Assembly: GCA_024235175.1 (NCBI GenBank)
Contig: JACKMX010000002.1
Span: forward strand, 434,001-498,000
Length of the DNA stretch: 64,000 nt
Origin: Chromatiaceae bacterium
GTDB taxonomy: Bacteria; Pseudomonadota; Gammaproteobacteria; Chromatiales; Chromatiaceae
Reading direction: 5' to 3'
Shown here one piece after another: positions 27,228 to 35,851 of the stretch (its first letter is position 1; each line of letters begins with the position of its first letter). A program made the translations under genes and the position numbers. Under the pieces are notes generated by a model. The model ran no database searches. It was not told where the DNA came from and saw only the letters and a list, made by a program, of their open reading frames with translations.

Positions 27228-27561
27228 GGGAAATAGGGGTTAGACCTGATTTTTTGCGAAAAAATGGGGTCTAATCCGAATGGCACATACTTAACTATAA
27301 CCGGCGAGTAGTCGACTGGGTGACACAGGTAATTTCTTCCGGAAAACACCGTAAATACCTCCATGGCCGCTAACGGCTCCTGCCTTACGCGGCACTTGCA
27401 CGTCCATGTGCGGCGTAGGCTCGACAGTGGCATCTCGGCAATTGCTCCTGCATTGCTCTACCTTCCCACATCCCTGTGGGTCGCCTGCCACTGTCGCTTC
27501 CTCCAGAAACAACCCGTATCGGCTTAAACTAAGTGCCATTCGGGTCTAACCCCTATTTCCC
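27228..27561. repeat. Dispersed repeat family 2, copy A, with 19-bp terminal inverted repeats
   Basis: The ends GGGAAATAGGGGTTAGACC (27228-27246) and its exact complement (27543-27561) bound 334 bp. A second nested pair CCGAATGGCAC / GTGCCATTCGG lies just inside. The core (about 27320-27525) shares TGGCATCTCGGCAA, TGCTCCTGC, TTGCTCTACCTTCCCACATC and CCAGAAACAACC with 36946-37154. The right terminal repeat provides the stop codon of yoaA. Confidence 0.85.
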
Positions 27562-29466
27562 TCTCTCGAAAAAGCGCCGAACATCAGCCTGATCCCGGGT
27601 ACGCGTCATTGGCGGCATACTGTCCAGAAATATCTGTCCGTAGCTCCGCTTCAGCAGACGGCGGTCACAGATCACCAACACCCCGCGGTCGTTGGCGTCG
27701 CGGATAAGCCTGCCTGCACCCTGCTTGAGCGCAATCGCCGCCTGAGGCAGCTGAAACTCCATGAATGGATTGCCACCCCTTTTTCTCAAGGCGCTGATGC
27801 GTGCCTGAAGCACCGGGTCACCCGGTGAGGCAAAGGGAAGCTTGTCGATGATGACGCAGGAGAGCGCCTCCCCACGGACATCGACACCCTCCCAGAAGCT
27901 GGCGGTACCCAACAATACCGCATTGCCATGTTCACGAAACCGGTTGAGCAGCTCCCCTTTGGGTGCACTACCCTGCACAAGCAAAGGAAAATCGATGCGT
28001 TCCTGCAGCAGTTCCGCCGCTTCCCGCAGCGCCCGGTGACTGGTGAAAAGCATAAATGCGCGGCCCCGGCTCCAGTTCAGCAGAGCCACCGCCTCTTCCA
28101 CTACTGCGGCGGTGTAATCCGGTGAATTGGGTGCTGGAAGTCCCGTGGGAAGGTACCAGAGCGCCTGACTGGGGTAATCGAAGGGACTGCCCCAAAGCGC
28201 GGATTGCGCCAGATCGAGACCGAGCTGCTGTTGGAAATGGCGGAAACTCCCGCCCACCGCCAGGGTAGCTGAGGTAAACACCCAACTGCCCCGGTAGCGC
28301 TCCATACGTGCCTTGAACAGACCCGAAATCTCCATTGGAGTGAGGTTCAACCGGAAGCTATGACGCTGGGTTTCAAACCAGCGTATCTCCTCATCCGACT
28401 CCTCTTTGCAAAGGTTGTCCAAATCGGTGGCAAGCTGCTGGCAACGGGCCAGGCAGCTGTCCAGCCCCTTGCCGCGACCCTGTATCAGCTGCAGCAGTTC
28501 ACCCAGCCTGCCCAGCGCCGTTCTGACTCTTTGCAGCACCGAAAGCCGATGCTCATTTTCAGCCAGCTCAGCCCAGGTGCCGCGTCGATTGTCCAGACCG
28601 AAGGTCAAGCGCAGATCTCTGACAGCCTTGCCGAGAGCGGCGCACTGCCCGGGAATCTCTTTGAGATCACCGGCCTCCCTCAGATATTCCATCTCGGTAT
28701 CCCGTACCAGTTCCAGCATTTGGTGGCCGCTGACCGTGGTGCCAAAAAAATTGCTGGCCACCCCGGGCAGTTGATGTGCCTCGTCAACGATGAAACAGTC
28801 TGCCTCCGGCAGCAGGTTGCCGAAACCCTCCTCTTTCAGCGAAAAATCGGCGCAAAGCAGATGGTGATTGATCACCACCAGATCGGCCTCCTGGGCGCGC
28901 CGGCGTGCTTCCAGCAGATGACAACCGTTGTAGCTGGGACACTCCAGGCCCAGGCAGTTATCGGTGGTGGAGGTGACCAGCGGCCAGATGCGCGCATCCT
29001 CAGGCAGATCACTCAGCTCCGCAATGTCCCCCGCGTGGGTTTTTCCCGTCCAGCGCTGAACCTGCATCAACTGATCGACCATCTCGCGTGAGGTCAGACG
29101 CCCCTCCGTCAGGGTAATCTCCAGCCGATGGGAGCAGAGATAGTTGGCCCGGCCCTTGAGCAGCGCCACGTTGGTTGGAGCCCCCAGTGCATGGAGAATC
29201 AGCGGCAGATCACGGTGAAAAAGTTGATCCTGCAGGTTTTTGGTGCCGGTTGAGATAATGATCTTCTTACCCGACAGTAGTGCTGGAACCAGATACGCGA
29301 AAGTTTTGCCGATGCCGGTACCGGCTTCACAGATCAATACCCCGCCCTGTTCCAGAATCCGGCCAACGCTCTGCGCCATCTCCTGCTGCTGGGGCCGGCA
29401 GGCAAATCCATCGATGGTGCGGGAGAGCAGGCCGTCAGGGCCCAGAATTTCAGATATCTCATACAT
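27553..29466 (-). CDS. yoaA: DinG/XPD-family iron-sulfur DNA helicase YoaA
   Basis: A 637-residue superfamily 2 helicase. Walker A EAGTGIGKT (47-55), DEAH box IVDEAHQLPG. The Fe-S cluster Cys are in ANYLC, DNCLGLEC and NGCHL, and the C-terminal helicase motifs include GTASFWEGVDVRGE and GAGRLIRDANDRGV. YoaA works with the polymerase III chi subunit in repair of stalled forks in E. coli. ATG 29466 is preferred; a start 8 codons upstream is possible. The stop TAG lies inside a mobile repeat end. Confidence 0.92.
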   Translation of the reverse strand: MYEISEILGPDGLLSRTIDGFACRPQQQEMAQSVGRILEQGGVLICEAGTGIGKTFAYLVPALLSGKKIIISTGTKNLQDQLFHRDLPLILHALGAPTNVALLKGRANYLCSHRLEITLTEGRLTSREMVDQLMQVQRWTGKTHAGDIAELSDLPEDARIWPLVTSTTDNCLGLECPSYNGCHLLEARRRAQEADLVVINHHLLCADFSLKEEGFGNLLPEADCFIVDEAHQLPGVASNFFGTTVSGHQMLELVRDTEMEYLREAGDLKEIPGQCAALGKAVRDLRLTFGLDNRRGTWAELAENEHRLSVLQRVRTALGRLGELLQLIQGRGKGLDSCLARCQQLATDLDNLCKEESDEEIRWFETQRHSFRLNLTPMEISGLFKARMERYRGSWVFTSATLAVGGSFRHFQQQLGLDLAQSALWGSPFDYPSQALWYLPTGLPAPNSPDYTAAVVEEAVALLNWSRGRAFMLFTSHRALREAAELLQERIDFPLLVQGSAPKGELLNRFREHGNAVLLGTASFWEGVDVRGEALSCVIIDKLPFASPGDPVLQARISALRKRGGNPFMEFQLPQAAIALKQGAGRLIRDANDRGVLVICDRRLLKRSYGQIFLDSMPPMTRTRDQADVRRFFERGK

Positions 29467-29508
29467 CGGCACCGCCTGGGAAATGACCAACCATCCGGCG
29501 GTACGGGA

Positions 29509-30003
29509 TCAGGCCTGGTTGTCCCAGACCTCCGGTTCCAGGCCGCCGTCCCGGGCCCATACCAACGTTCCGATTATTTTAAAGCGGGCGACCGATAAAG
29601 CACCCCGTTTTGCACGGCCGCTGCTTGACTTCTGCATAAACTCGAGCAGCTCTCCGCGTTCCGCTTCGTAGATTTCGTAAGGCTCGTACTCTTCGTCCAT
29701 CAGCACCAGCAGTACCGAATCCCAAGCTTGCTCCACATTGAGCTGACCAATGCGCTGACCCGATTTTGTCTCATCGAAAATGGTCCGGCTTTTTATCTGG
29801 ATGTTTTTATCACCGCGCTTGGGATCGATGGCATCTATGCCGCCGCAGGCTCCATCGGCAGGCCGCAGAGAGAGCAGACGTATCGCGTCATGCAGTGCGA
29901 TCTCGCTGCTGATCCCGGGCAGCGGCTTGCCCATAGTGCGACGGTACTCAGCGGCCAGCAGCCGTGCCTGGCCGATCAGTTTCTCTTCGGCATAGACACT
30001 CAC
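29509..30003 (-). CDS. Conserved hypothetical protein, possible PD-(D/E)XK fold
   Basis: A 164-residue soluble protein. GGIDAIDPKRGDKNIQIKSR (about 54-73) places an Asp-rich stretch before QIKSR, the shape of the PD-(D/E)XK nuclease core (D..Q-x-K with Gln in place of Glu). This is suggestive only. The middle has LVLMDEEYEPYEIYEA. It directly precedes yoaA on the same strand (42 bp), so a DNA-related job is plausible. No named family was identified with confidence. Confidence 0.65.
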   Translation of the reverse strand: MSVYAEEKLIGQARLLAAEYRRTMGKPLPGISSEIALHDAIRLLSLRPADGACGGIDAIDPKRGDKNIQIKSRTIFDETKSGQRIGQLNVEQAWDSVLLVLMDEEYEPYEIYEAERGELLEFMQKSSSGRAKRGALSVARFKIIGTLVWARDGGLEPEVWDNQA

Positions 30004-30054
30004 GCATCCTCCTCAGAATCCTCTCGATATCGGTCCTGAAACCGGTTAAGGAAC

Positions 30055-30259
30055 GTAACTAATAACCCTCTCTCCCCTTGAGAAGGTGTCGTAAAACCCC
30101 CTCTCCCTCGTGAGGGAGAGGGTTGGGGTGAGGGTGCAAGATATAAGGCCTTGATTCTAATCACCCTCATCCTAGCCTTCTCCCTCGAAGGGAGAAGGGA
30201 CTCAACCTTTTACGACACCCTCCTTGAGGGGAGAGGGGAAGTAAGGGGTGAGTAGTTAC
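30055..30259. repeat. Nested palindromic element with GTAACTA / GAGTAGTTAC ends
   Basis: A 205-bp element: outer ends GTAACTAATA and GAGTAGTTAC, then inverted GGTGTCGTAAAA / TTTTACGACACC. Inside are two separate hairpins, CCCTCTCCCTC / GAGGGAGAGGG and CCTTCTCCCT / AGGGAGAAGG. The outer ends match those of repeat family 1 (34754-34939), while the inside differs. Confidence 0.8.
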
Positions 30260-30305
30260 TAAGAAACTAAGGTTGTATATTAGGGCCTGAGGACGCCGAC
30301 TACAA

Positions 30306-30902
30306 TCATTGCGCCTTCTGCCAGGCTTGCCTTGCACCTTCACTATTACCGAGGGCCGACCTGGCACGGGCGATCAGACGCCAGTTGGCCCGTGTAAGCT
30401 CTCTGTCATCGGGTGCGAGGGAGTTCGATTTATCCGCCAGATCGGCGGCCATCCGATACTGCTGCTGATCCAGGCGCAGTGCGGCCAATCTATGCCATAG
30501 ACGGGCATTACGCGGCTCGATGCGCAGCGCACGTTCAAGCGTTGCCGCTGCTCCCGGGATATCTCCGCCCTGCTGCTGTCTGCCGGCATTGGAGAGCAGC
30601 GCCACAACGGCCGAGTTGTTGGAGTTTACCGGAGCAGCAGGCTCGGCAGCCGGATATGGGCTGACTCCGGGTGTAATCGAATCCCCGGTCACGTATGGCG
30701 TGATCTCAACCTCCAAAGGTTCCTGTAGCGGATAGACGCCGCTTTCCGGTGCGACAGCGCTCTGCGCCGCTCCAGTGGCTGCAGCTGCCGGAACCGCCTC
30801 GGAGCGGACCACAGGTGCCGGAGCACCGCGTCTGGGACCGGTGGAACAACCTGCCGACACCAATACCGCACTGATTGTGATACAAACCAGAACCTGTTTC
30901 AT
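30306..30902 (-). CDS. TPR lipoprotein coupled to PBP1b
   Basis: A 198-residue outer or inner membrane lipoprotein with lipobox VSAGC (Cys19). A Pro/Ala-rich linker (25-90) leads to a TPR region (about 95-195: AAATLERALRIEPRNARLWHRLAALRLDQ..). Its start overlaps the PBP1b stop region by 4 bases (ATGA). An outer-membrane lipoprotein with helical repeats next to a class A PBP recalls the LpoA/LpoB activators, so it may regulate the upstream synthase (inference). The sequence is not recognisably LpoA or LpoB. Confidence 0.8.
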   Translation of the reverse strand: MKQVLVCITISAVLVSAGCSTGPRRGAPAPVVRSEAVPAAAATGAAQSAVAPESGVYPLQEPLEVEITPYVTGDSITPGVSPYPAAEPAAPVNSNNSAVVALLSNAGRQQQGGDIPGAAATLERALRIEPRNARLWHRLAALRLDQQQYRMAADLADKSNSLAPDDRELTRANWRLIARARSALGNSEGARQAWQKAQ

Positions 30903-33277
30903 TCAAAAAAACCCCTGAAAAAGTCACCAATTCCCTGCGCTGGCCGGGTAACACAGGACGATTCCGTAACCGGTGCAGATCCTTTCAAATAGGGCATCAG
31001 GGTTGCATTGGCGCAACTTTCATCCGCCAACAGCCCCGATCCGACATCAACCCAGACATTATCCACGGAAACTGGCGCCGGCAAATGGAGCGGATCCGGT
31101 TTAAGCCGACGCATCAGATCACCCCACACACGCATTGCACCCTGAGAGCCTGTCAACCCGGCCGGACTGTTGTCATCCCGGCCCACCCAAACCACTGCCA
31201 CCCGGTCGGTGTCGAATCCCGCGAACCAGCTGTCGCGCAGTTCATCCGTGGTACCGGTCTTGCCAGCAAGGCGCAGGTCCGCGGAAACAAAAGCGGACAA
31301 GCCCCGGCCCGTACCGGTGCTGACAACCTCCTGCAGGTTACGGTTTACCAGATAGACCGGCCCCTGATCCACCGATTGGCGCACGGTTAACGGATAGCGC
31401 TGCAGGGCACCGCCATCCTGCGACTGAACCTCGCGAATGGCACGCAGCGGTGAATGGAAGCCACCGGCTGCCAGGGTCTGATAAAGCTGGGTGACCTCCA
31501 GTGGCGAGAGCGAGAGTGCTCCCAACAGCAGTGCGGGGACCATCTCCACCTTGCGCGTGATACCGAGATCCACCAGCAGATCGGTCACTGATCTCAGCCC
31601 TATATCCAGCCCAAGATTCACCGTCGCCAGATTATACGAGTGCGTCAGTGCCTGAAACAGCGTGACAGTACCATGGAACCTGTGGTCATAGTTTTCAGGT
31701 TTCCACTGTTTGCCGCCGGCCAGTTTCAGATTTACCGGCGCATCTTCAATGTGGGTAGTCAATGTATAACGGCGCGGCTGCATGAGTGCTGCGAGATAGA
31801 CCACCGGTTTGATCAGCGAACCAATCGGCCTTACCGCATCCAGCGCACGGTTGAAACCTGAGAGTTCCGTATCACGGCCACTTACCAGCGCAAGCACCTC
31901 GCCGCTGCCGGCTGCGGCAACAACGACCGCTCCCTGCAGCCTGCCTGCGGGCAGACGGTGGCTCTTTTCCAGCACAGTAAGACGGTTGGAGAGTGCTTTT
32001 TCTGACTGTTCCTGAACCCAGGGATCCAGGGTTGTGAATATGCGCAATCCTTCGGATGTAAGGTCCTCCTCGCGATAGTCACTGTGCAACTGGCGCCGCA
32101 CCAGGGATAGAAATGCTGGGTATCTGACCTCTCCGCCGCTGCCGGGTTCGTCAACGCCGAGCGGGGACTTGACTGCCTGCTGTTCCTGTTGATCGCTTAT
32201 GGCACCCTGTTGCCGCATCATCTCCAGTACCTGGTCACGGCGTTTTTTTGCCCGCGCCGGATGGCGCCGTGGGTCGTACAGAGAGGGACCGCGGATCATC
32301 CCCACCAACAGCGCCAGACGCGGCAGATCGAGCTCAACCAACGGTCGGTTGAAATAGAAGCGGCTGGCCAATCCAAAACCATGAATCGCCCGGCTTCCAT
32401 CCTGTCCCAGATAGATCTCGTTGGCGTAAGCTTCCAGAATGGCGTCTTTGTCGTAGCGGGCATCCAAAATCAGCGCCATCGCCGCCTCGTTCAGTTTACG
32501 CCAGAGCGTCCGCTCCTGGGTCAGGTAAAGGTTCTTTATCAACTGCTGCGTCAGCGTGCTGCCGCCCTGTACCAGACCGCCCGCCCGAAGATTGGCCCAA
32601 ACCGCCCGCAGTATCGCCCTGGGATCAACCCCGTGATGGTTGAAAAAGGATCGGTCTTCCACCGCCAACAGCCCTTTGATCAGCAGATCGGGCAGCTGTT
32701 TCCTGGAAACCAGCAGACGGTCCTCATTGTGAGAAGGGTAGATACTCCCTATTTCCGGCGCCTCCAGACGCACCAGCGCCAACGGCGCTCCGCCGGAGTC
32801 GAACAGACCGGCAAGCCGCTCCCGTTCGAAACGAAGATCGAGGTAATGTCCCGGTTCGGAACCGTCCCAGAAAGTGAAAGGTCGGGTGCGAACAATAAAC
32901 CGGTTGTTGTTACGGGACCAGGTAGCCTGCCCCTGCGGATGGCGCACCTTGCGATAACCCAACCGGTTGAGTTCCTCCATGAACTGATCCGGACCGATGC
33001 GGGCGCCTGCATAGAGCTCCAGCGGCCGGCCGTAGACTCGTGCCGGCACCGACCAACGTTTGCCGTCAAACTTGACCCGGACGAGATTATCGAGATAGAG
33101 CAGATAGATGCCGCTAATCAACGAAAGCAGAAAAGTAAGTGCAAGCAGGCGGGTGGACCAACGATAACCGCGCCGTTTAGCTCGTCCGCCACGCTTTCCA
33201 CCGGATCGCCTGGCCGGGCTGGCCGCGTTCTTTCGGGTGGTGCTTCCCTTGGTTTGTCCCGTACTTCGTCTCACCAT
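30899..33277 (-). CDS. mrcB: Penicillin-binding protein 1B, bifunctional
   Basis: A 792-residue class A PBP that makes and crosslinks peptidoglycan. A basic cytoplasmic tail (1-40) and one membrane helix (about 42-62) lead to a UB2H-type domain (about 70-165). The GT51 transglycosylase has catalytic Glu207 in AVEDRSFF and GGSTLTQQLIKNL. The transpeptidase has Ser487-x2-Lys490 (GSLIK), SYN (547-549) and KTGTT. Domain order and the UB2H-like segment fit PBP1b rather than PBP1a. It is co-translated with the TPR lipoprotein. Confidence 0.92.
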   Translation of the reverse strand: MVRRSTGQTKGSTTRKNAASPARRSGGKRGGRAKRRGYRWSTRLLALTFLLSLISGIYLLYLDNLVRVKFDGKRWSVPARVYGRPLELYAGARIGPDQFMEELNRLGYRKVRHPQGQATWSRNNNRFIVRTRPFTFWDGSEPGHYLDLRFERERLAGLFDSGGAPLALVRLEAPEIGSIYPSHNEDRLLVSRKQLPDLLIKGLLAVEDRSFFNHHGVDPRAILRAVWANLRAGGLVQGGSTLTQQLIKNLYLTQERTLWRKLNEAAMALILDARYDKDAILEAYANEIYLGQDGSRAIHGFGLASRFYFNRPLVELDLPRLALLVGMIRGPSLYDPRRHPARAKKRRDQVLEMMRQQGAISDQQEQQAVKSPLGVDEPGSGGEVRYPAFLSLVRRQLHSDYREEDLTSEGLRIFTTLDPWVQEQSEKALSNRLTVLEKSHRLPAGRLQGAVVVAAAGSGEVLALVSGRDTELSGFNRALDAVRPIGSLIKPVVYLAALMQPRRYTLTTHIEDAPVNLKLAGGKQWKPENYDHRFHGTVTLFQALTHSYNLATVNLGLDIGLRSVTDLLVDLGITRKVEMVPALLLGALSLSPLEVTQLYQTLAAGGFHSPLRAIREVQSQDGGALQRYPLTVRQSVDQGPVYLVNRNLQEVVSTGTGRGLSAFVSADLRLAGKTGTTDELRDSWFAGFDTDRVAVVWVGRDDNSPAGLTGSQGAMRVWGDLMRRLKPDPLHLPAPVSVDNVWVDVGSGLLADESCANATLMPYLKGSAPVTESSCVTRPAQGIGDFFRGFFE

Positions 33278-33288
33278 TTATGATACAG

Positions 33289-33984
33289 CTACTGGCGCGG
33301 AAACTTGCGCATCTCATCCGATATCTCCCGGTATAGAGCGCCGACCCAGCCGGGTCTGTTGGACAGCAACGATTCGGTTGAATAGATGCGGAAATCCACC
33401 GGTGAGATGAGCAGGCGAACCTGCTCTTTTCCCAGCAGAGCGGTGAAAACAAACAGCTCCTCGATTGCATTGTCACCAATCGCAAGACAGCCGCTCGATA
33501 CCCGGTTCCCGTGTATGAATATATCCCCACCGAGCCCGCTGCGACCATCCTGACGGGCCATCTCCCGGTCATAGGTGTTGGGGTAATCGACTTTAAGCGA
33601 GAGATGAAAGCTGCTGTTTGGATTGAGCCTGGAAATCTGGTAGATACCTTCGGGAACCTGCCGATCACCCTCCTTCAGTTTGGGCCCGAATCCACCGCTC
33701 ATACCCTTGATCTGATAATCTCGGATATAGTGCCAACCGTTATCCGAGCGGGCCCACAGCTCCATGCGCCGTGTCTCCTTGATAGCCAGTAACTGCAGCT
33801 CCCGCGGCGGCCATTCGGCCCCGGCATAATGAAAGTGAGGAGTCAACCTTGACTCCACCTTATCCCGGTACTTTTCCAGCACCTGATCCACCGAGCGTGG
33901 CATTCCTGCTGCAATAACCTGTGTAGCATTGAAAATGGTGACAGCCATATACATCAAGGATAGAAATCTTCTCTTGTTTTTCAT
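33289..33984 (-). CDS. YkuD-type L,D-transpeptidase family protein, YafK-like
   Basis: A 231-residue periplasmic protein with a signal peptide ending VIAAG. The YkuD catalytic motif is IHGNRVSSGCLAIGD (His, Ser and nucleophile Cys). Segments KEGDRQVPEGIYQI and LNPNSSFHLSLKVDYPN match the YafK (DpaA/LdtF) subgroup, which in E. coli cleaves Braun lipoprotein from peptidoglycan rather than crosslinking. It lies 11 bp upstream of the PBP1b gene on the same strand, giving a peptidoglycan-remodelling cluster. Confidence 0.88.
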   Translation of the reverse strand: MKNKRRFLSLMYMAVTIFNATQVIAAGMPRSVDQVLEKYRDKVESRLTPHFHYAGAEWPPRELQLLAIKETRRMELWARSDNGWHYIRDYQIKGMSGGFGPKLKEGDRQVPEGIYQISRLNPNSSFHLSLKVDYPNTYDREMARQDGRSGLGGDIFIHGNRVSSGCLAIGDNAIEELFVFTALLGKEQVRLLISPVDFRIYSTESLLSNRPGWVGALYREISDEMRKFPRQ

Positions 33985-34337
33985 ATTGCCGGTGCCTATA
34001 ACTGTAAACCTGTAATCCTGCTCTGCTTTCCAGCCCTCGGCATCGGATGCATTTTAGCGGATAATGGCGTCAATTTGCACAGTCGCCGGCCAGCTTGGGC
34101 TTGTAGTCCAAAATGGGGTGGATCAGAAGCCATTCTCTTCACTACAAGGTTTGATCGCGGAAAAACAGAAACGGATGGTAACTACAAAGCAACCGGGTTC
34201 TACAGGCATTGAAAAGTTGTCCTGATTGTTAACAAGTTTGAAATCAGCCAGAGGGATACGCTGTCCCGTTTCCGCATCGCTATAATCAACGTATTACATG
34301 GAGCAGCGCCAACGATCTTTTGTAAGGATAGTTTTGT
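33985..34337. other. Divergent intergenic region
   Basis: 353 bp between two divergent genes. A TATAAT near 34276 could be a -10 for the RRM-like gene, without a clear -35. TGGCGTCAATTTGC at 34065 resembles a sigma-54 site, but the spacing is N9 and no upstream element is present. Nothing else stands out. Confidence 0.5.
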
Positions 34338-34745
34338 ATGTGGCTCATTATCACGAAAATTTCCACTGACACCAGTTACGACGATCTTAGAAAATTCGTC
34401 AGGAAAGGAATATCCAACAGGTGGTTTTTTATTCCTTCAAGTAACCGGGGAAACATCAAGAAATGCGGGATTCTGCGTGTCACGAATCCTGAGACCAAGA
34501 CCATGGAATGTCATGGGCTTGTGTTGATTCAGCCAATCAAAACCGCGCTCTCCACGATCCAGCAGCTGGACGGGGCCAAGTTAAACGGCACCACTGTCGG
34601 TGTCCGCCGTTATATTCAACGCAGCAGCGAGCGTGACCGGCGCAACCACTTCATCATACCGAGTCTGTCGCAGAACGGCGAGCGCCGCCGCCAGGACCGC
34701 CGCCGTACCGGGTTTCGATTCGAACGCATCTACCAGAGTTACTAA
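34338..34745 (+). CDS. Small RRM-like RNA-binding protein
   Basis: A 135-residue protein. Residues 1-92 have the beta-alpha-beta-beta-alpha-beta pattern of an RRM: strand LIITKIST, helix YDDLRKFVRKGI, strands CGILRVTN and ECHGLVLIQP (RNP1 position), helix KTALSTIQQL, strand TTVGVRRYIQR. The C-terminal 40 residues are very rich in Arg (RRRQDRRRTGFRFE). RNP aromatic residues are few, so RNA binding is inferred. AAGGA lies 8 bases before the ATG. It stands alone in the genome context. Confidence 0.7.
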   Translation: MWLIITKISTDTSYDDLRKFVRKGISNRWFFIPSSNRGNIKKCGILRVTNPETKTMECHGLVLIQPIKTALSTIQQLDGAKLNGTTVGVRRYIQRSSERDRRNHFIIPSLSQNGERRRQDRRRTGFRFERIYQSY

Positions 34746-34753
34746 AGTAAAAC

Positions 34754-34939
34754 GTAACTACTCGCCCAGTCCATGGAGAACCCATTTGCGTAGATCGGTA
34801 GTTTTAAATGAGGGCCAAGGGCCGAGGATCATGAGTAACTGCGATCAGCTTTTCCTAGGCCCTTACAGCCTGTTATCGGATTGTGCTGTCACTAATCCGA
34901 CGCACCCTTCTTAGTAACCCATAGGGTATGAGTAGTTAC
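34754..34939 (+). repeat. Dispersed repeat family 1, copy 2 (full length)
   Basis: A 186-bp element with perfect 10-bp terminal inverted repeats GTAACTACTC and GAGTAGTTAC. The interior carries GGTCCATGGAG-like, TAGATCGGTAGTTT, GAGGGCCAAGGGCCGAGGAT, TTACAGCCTGTT and CACCCTTCTTAG blocks shared with 18119-18310. No coding capacity; it looks like a MITE. Confidence 0.85.
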
Positions 34940-34949
34940 AGTAAAACCG

Positions 34950-35753
34950 TCAACCCTGCACCACCGGATTGACCAGCGCGCCTATGCCGCTGATCCGTAT
35001 CTCGATGCGATCGCCATCGGCAAGATAGACCGGCGGCTTACGGGCAAAGCCAACGCCGGCCGGCGTTCCGGTAAGAATCAGGGTTCCGGGCAACAGTGTG
35101 GTGTCCTGACTCAGCAGGTGAATCAGCCGTGCCACCGGAAAGATCATGTCCGACGTATGGCCCTGCTGCATCACTTTGCCGTTGAGTATCGATTCCACCT
35201 TCAGTGTCTGGGGATCGGAGATTTCCTCCGCGGTCACCAGCACAGGCCCCAGCGGACAGAAGCTGTCGAAAGACTTGCCTTTCACCCACTGCCCGCCGCC
35301 GCCGTGCTTCTGCCACCTGCGCGCGGACACATCGTTGGCGCAGGTGTAGCCGAAGACATAGTCGAGCGCATCCTCTTCGCTGACGTTTCTGGCTCTCCTG
35401 CCGATCACCACAGCAAGCTCCGCCTCAAAGTCCACCTCCGGTCCATGCTTACAGCAAGCGGGCAACACAATCTCCTGCTGCGGATGGTTGAGCGTGGTGG
35501 TGGGCTTCATGAATATCACCGGGTTCTCCGGCAGCGATGCACCGGTCTCTTCCGCGTGCGCCCGGTAATTCAGACCGATGCAGAAGATATTGACCGGCTC
35601 CACCGGCGCCAGGCGTTCGCCGATAACGACTCGTCTGCCGGTGGTTTTGAAACCGCGCCAGGGATCGCCTTCCAGGAGCAGAGCACGCTCCTCTCCCTCG
35701 TCCTCTCCATACATAATCTCATTGTCGGGGGAAACAAATCGGGTAATTCTCAT
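34950..35753 (-). CDS. Fumarylacetoacetate hydrolase family protein
   Basis: A 267-residue FAH-fold enzyme. The metal triad Glu-x-Glu..Asp is seen in VDFEAELAVVIG and CANDVSAR. Other motifs are IGLNYRAHAEETG, PVIFMKPTTTLN, KSFDSFCPLGP and LILTGTPAGVGFARKPP. The family includes acylpyruvate and oxaloacetate hydrolases/decarboxylases and 2-keto-4-pentenoate-type hydratases; the substrate cannot be assigned. It stands alone and is divergent from ribE, with a 98-bp gap. Confidence 0.88.
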   Translation of the reverse strand: MRITRFVSPDNEIMYGEDEGEERALLLEGDPWRGFKTTGRRVVIGERLAPVEPVNIFCIGLNYRAHAEETGASLPENPVIFMKPTTTLNHPQQEIVLPACCKHGPEVDFEAELAVVIGRRARNVSEEDALDYVFGYTCANDVSARRWQKHGGGGQWVKGKSFDSFCPLGPVLVTAEEISDPQTLKVESILNGKVMQQGHTSDMIFPVARLIHLLSQDTTLLPGTLILTGTPAGVGFARKPPVYLADGDRIEIRISGIGALVNPVVQG

Positions 35754-35851
35754 TTCTTAACTCTCTTCTACCGGGTTTTTCGGCGCAGCGGGGAATCCAA
35801 CCGCCGGCGGATGATATCATTTATACAGCGCATTTTTTACAGGAGAGAATC

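Noticed and set aside
32189..33283. Long antisense frame (364 codons) over PBP1b
   Set aside because: Shadow of a well-defined PBP1b coding region; no recognisable protein features.
34065..34078. Sigma-54-like TGGCGTCAATTTGC before the RRM-like gene
   Set aside because: The spacing between GG and GC is 9, not 10, and no activator element is present at the expected distance.
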